A program made the translations under genes and the position numbers. From Synechococcus sp. MED650 (GTDB taxonomy: Bacteria; Cyanobacteriota; Cyanobacteriia; PCC-6307; Cyanobiaceae), in assembly GCA_002691345.1 (NCBI GenBank), contig NZHI01000013.1:5932-13838 (forward strand): a stretch of 7,907 bases of DNA. The letters are read 5' to 3'. The notes beneath the pieces are model-generated. The model saw only the letters and a program-made list of their open reading frames with translations. It ran no database searches and was not told where the DNA came from. This document shows, piece after piece, positions 6,829-7,907 of this stretch (positions are counted from its first letter, which is position 1; each line of letters opens with the position of its first letter).

Positions 6829-7710
6829 ATGCGACGCAGCGTTCGCGACGCCATCGTTGGTTTCACGGTGATTGGCGGAATCGTTGGTTTCGCTGCAACG
6901 GCGATGTGGATGCGCGGCATCCGTCTGGGTTCAACGCACTGGACGGTGACGGCTCGTTTCAACGATGCTGCTGGTTTAGCTGCCCGCTCCCCGGTCACTT
7001 ACCGCGGCATCCTCATCGGCTCCGTGCGCTCCATCAAGGTGACACCAGAGGCGGTGGTGGCGGAGTTGGAGATCGACAACGGGGATCTTCGCCTGGCGCA
7101 ACCTGTCGTGGCCACCGTGGGGGCGGGCTCGCTGCTGGGGGGGGACGCCCAGGTGTCGCTGATCAGCCGGGGAAGTCCACTGCCTAACGATGCGCCGTTG
7201 CCACGAGCGGCGGGGTGTCAGCCGAGTCGCCAGCTCTGTAATGGTGGCTCCATCGCCGGGCGCGAGGCTCCGAGCCTCTCCACCGTGACCGAAAGCCTTC
7301 AAGAGCTGCTCGCTCAGGTGCAAAAGGAACGGGTGATTCCGAACGCGGCGGCATCCCTGGAGCAGATCGACGCCACGGCAAAGGAGTTTGAGGCTTTGAC
7401 CGTGCAGCTCCAAACGGAGTTGGCCAAGGCAGCACCGGTGATTCGCAATCTGGAAGCGGCGACGGCCAATGCGGTAACAGCCACCGCGCATGTGAACAAC
7501 ATTGCGTCGTCGCTCGACAATCCGCAAACCCTCAACGAGCTCAAACAGACCGCTGCCAATGCCTCACAGCTCACCGCCAAGATCGATGCGGTTGGCGGCG
7601 ATGTGGCCAAGCTCACAGGCGATCCTGAATTCATGAAGGCGGTGCGCAATCTCACCATCGGTCTTGGTGAGCTGTTTGGTGAGATCTACCCGGCTCAAAC
7701 CGAAAAATAG
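6829..7710 (+). CDS. MCE-domain protein, MlaD/TGD2-like lipid-binding subunit
   Basis: This is a membrane-anchored MCE protein, the substrate-binding partner of the ATPase encoded just upstream. MCE proteins form hexameric rings that shuttle lipids across the periplasm or intermembrane space. The 293-residue product has one N-terminal transmembrane helix (about 8-27, IVGFTVIGGIVGFAATAMW). The MCE domain follows (about 36-115), with ARFNDAAGLAARSPVTYRGILIG as the diagnostic stretch and VGAGSLLGGDAQVSL near its end. After it come a loop with Cys130 and Cys137 and a long, mostly alpha-helical Ala/Gln/Leu-rich region (about 150-290), probably coiled coil or a helical barrel. GGAG (6814-6817) lies 11 bases before the ATG, inside the ATPase gene. 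No permease gene follows. An 8-base G run (7137-7144) lies within the MCE domain codons. Confidence 0.92.
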   Translation: MRRSVRDAIVGFTVIGGIVGFAATAMWMRGIRLGSTHWTVTARFNDAAGLAARSPVTYRGILIGSVRSIKVTPEAVVAELEIDNGDLRLAQPVVATVGAGSLLGGDAQVSLISRGSPLPNDAPLPRAAGCQPSRQLCNGGSIAGREAPSLSTVTESLQELLAQVQKERVIPNAAASLEQIDATAKEFEALTVQLQTELAKAAPVIRNLEAATANAVTATAHVNNIASSLDNPQTLNELKQTAANASQLTAKIDAVGGDVAKLTGDPEFMKAVRNLTIGLGELFGEIYPAQTEK

Positions 7711-7727
7711 TTCCGAGATCGCGTGGC

Positions 7728-7907
7728 TTAGATGTTGCTGATCGCGTCCATCGCCACGGCTGCAATGGCCTGATCGCTGGCTTTCGGCAGCTGAACGTAT
7801 TTGCCACCGGCGGCTTCGGCGAGGTCCTTGCCCATGCCGCTGCCGATGAACTTGCGCTCGGTGTCGATCACCAGCAGCTTGATCCCGAGCATTCGGTAAC
7901 GGGCCGC
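7728..7907 (-). CDS. chlD: Magnesium chelatase subunit D, C-terminal end (5' part outside window)
   Basis: ChlD is the AAA+/integrin-like subunit of magnesium chelatase. With ChlI and ChlH it inserts magnesium into protoporphyrin IX, the first committed step of chlorophyll synthesis. Only the last 59 residues are in the window, read on the minus strand to a TAA at 7730-7728. The segment includes [18 protein letters not shown], then [18 protein letters not shown] and a final [17 protein letters not shown]. This matches the end of the C-terminal von Willebrand A (integrin I) domain of ChlD proteins, where the LPKA..AIA pattern is typical. It is convergent with the MCE gene, with 17 bases between the stops. 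A different vWA protein is conceivable, but the match to ChlD as I know it is strong. Confidence 0.87.
   Translation of the reverse strand, partial: AARYRMLGIKLLVIDTERKFIGSGMGKDLAEAAGGKYVQLPKASDQAIAAVAMDAISNI

Noticed and set aside
1..7907. Mobile element, CRISPR array, phage genes, tRNA or rRNA
   Set aside because: None was seen: no transposase or integrase motifs, no direct-repeat arrays and no tRNA-like cloverleaf in the short intergenic gaps. All sizeable frames are explained by conserved cyanobacterial genes.

Overview
This window looks like an ordinary chromosomal segment of a marine unicellular cyanobacterium, most likely the marine Synechococcus / alpha-cyanobacterial group. The reasons are: cyanobacterial photosystem II, NDH-1 and chlorophyll-biosynthesis genes in their usual arrangement; high GC; a long N-terminally extended PsbJ of the picocyanobacterial type; and no HIP1 octamer (GCGATCGC) that I could find by eye. 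The organism assignment is inference from protein character, not from a database search.

Layout, left to right. (1) The 3' end of a nucleotide-sugar epimerase gene (+) runs to 519 and is separated from the next block by a bidirectional hairpin terminator. (2) A minus-strand photosynthesis block, read from right to left, is rubA (membrane-anchored rubredoxin) - ycf48 - psbE - psbF - psbL - psbJ. It encodes two photosystem II assembly factors followed by both cytochrome b559 subunits and two small PSII subunits. (3) Divergent from rubA across 83 bases is the plus-strand ndhC-ndhK-ndhJ operon, encoding a membrane subunit, the N2 iron-sulfur subunit and a peripheral-arm subunit of NDH-1. (4) A minus-strand YvcK/CofD-like gene with two predicted N-terminal membrane helices overlaps the 3' end of ndhJ tail to tail. 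(5) Divergent from it is a plus-strand pair: an MlaF/TGD3-like ABC ATPase and an MCE-domain (MlaD/TGD2-like) protein, probably the ATPase and the substrate-binding subunit of a lipid transporter whose permease is not in the window. (6) The window ends in the C-terminal 59 codons of chlD (magnesium chelatase subunit D), on the minus strand and convergent with the MCE gene.

How the genes work together: blocks 2, 3 and 6 all serve thylakoid biogenesis or photosynthetic electron transport (cytochrome b559 with its assembly factors, NDH-1 cyclic flow/respiration, chlorophyll synthesis). Block 5 probably serves envelope or thylakoid lipid supply.

The DNA is densely coding. No intergenic gap exceeds about 120 bases, and I saw no tRNA, rRNA, CRISPR array, insertion sequence or phage gene. 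I found no convincing previously undescribed system. The points worth a second look are small: the PsbJ extension, the membrane-tethered YvcK homologue, the permease-less MCE operon with its cysteine pair, and the tight divergent and convergent gene junctions.
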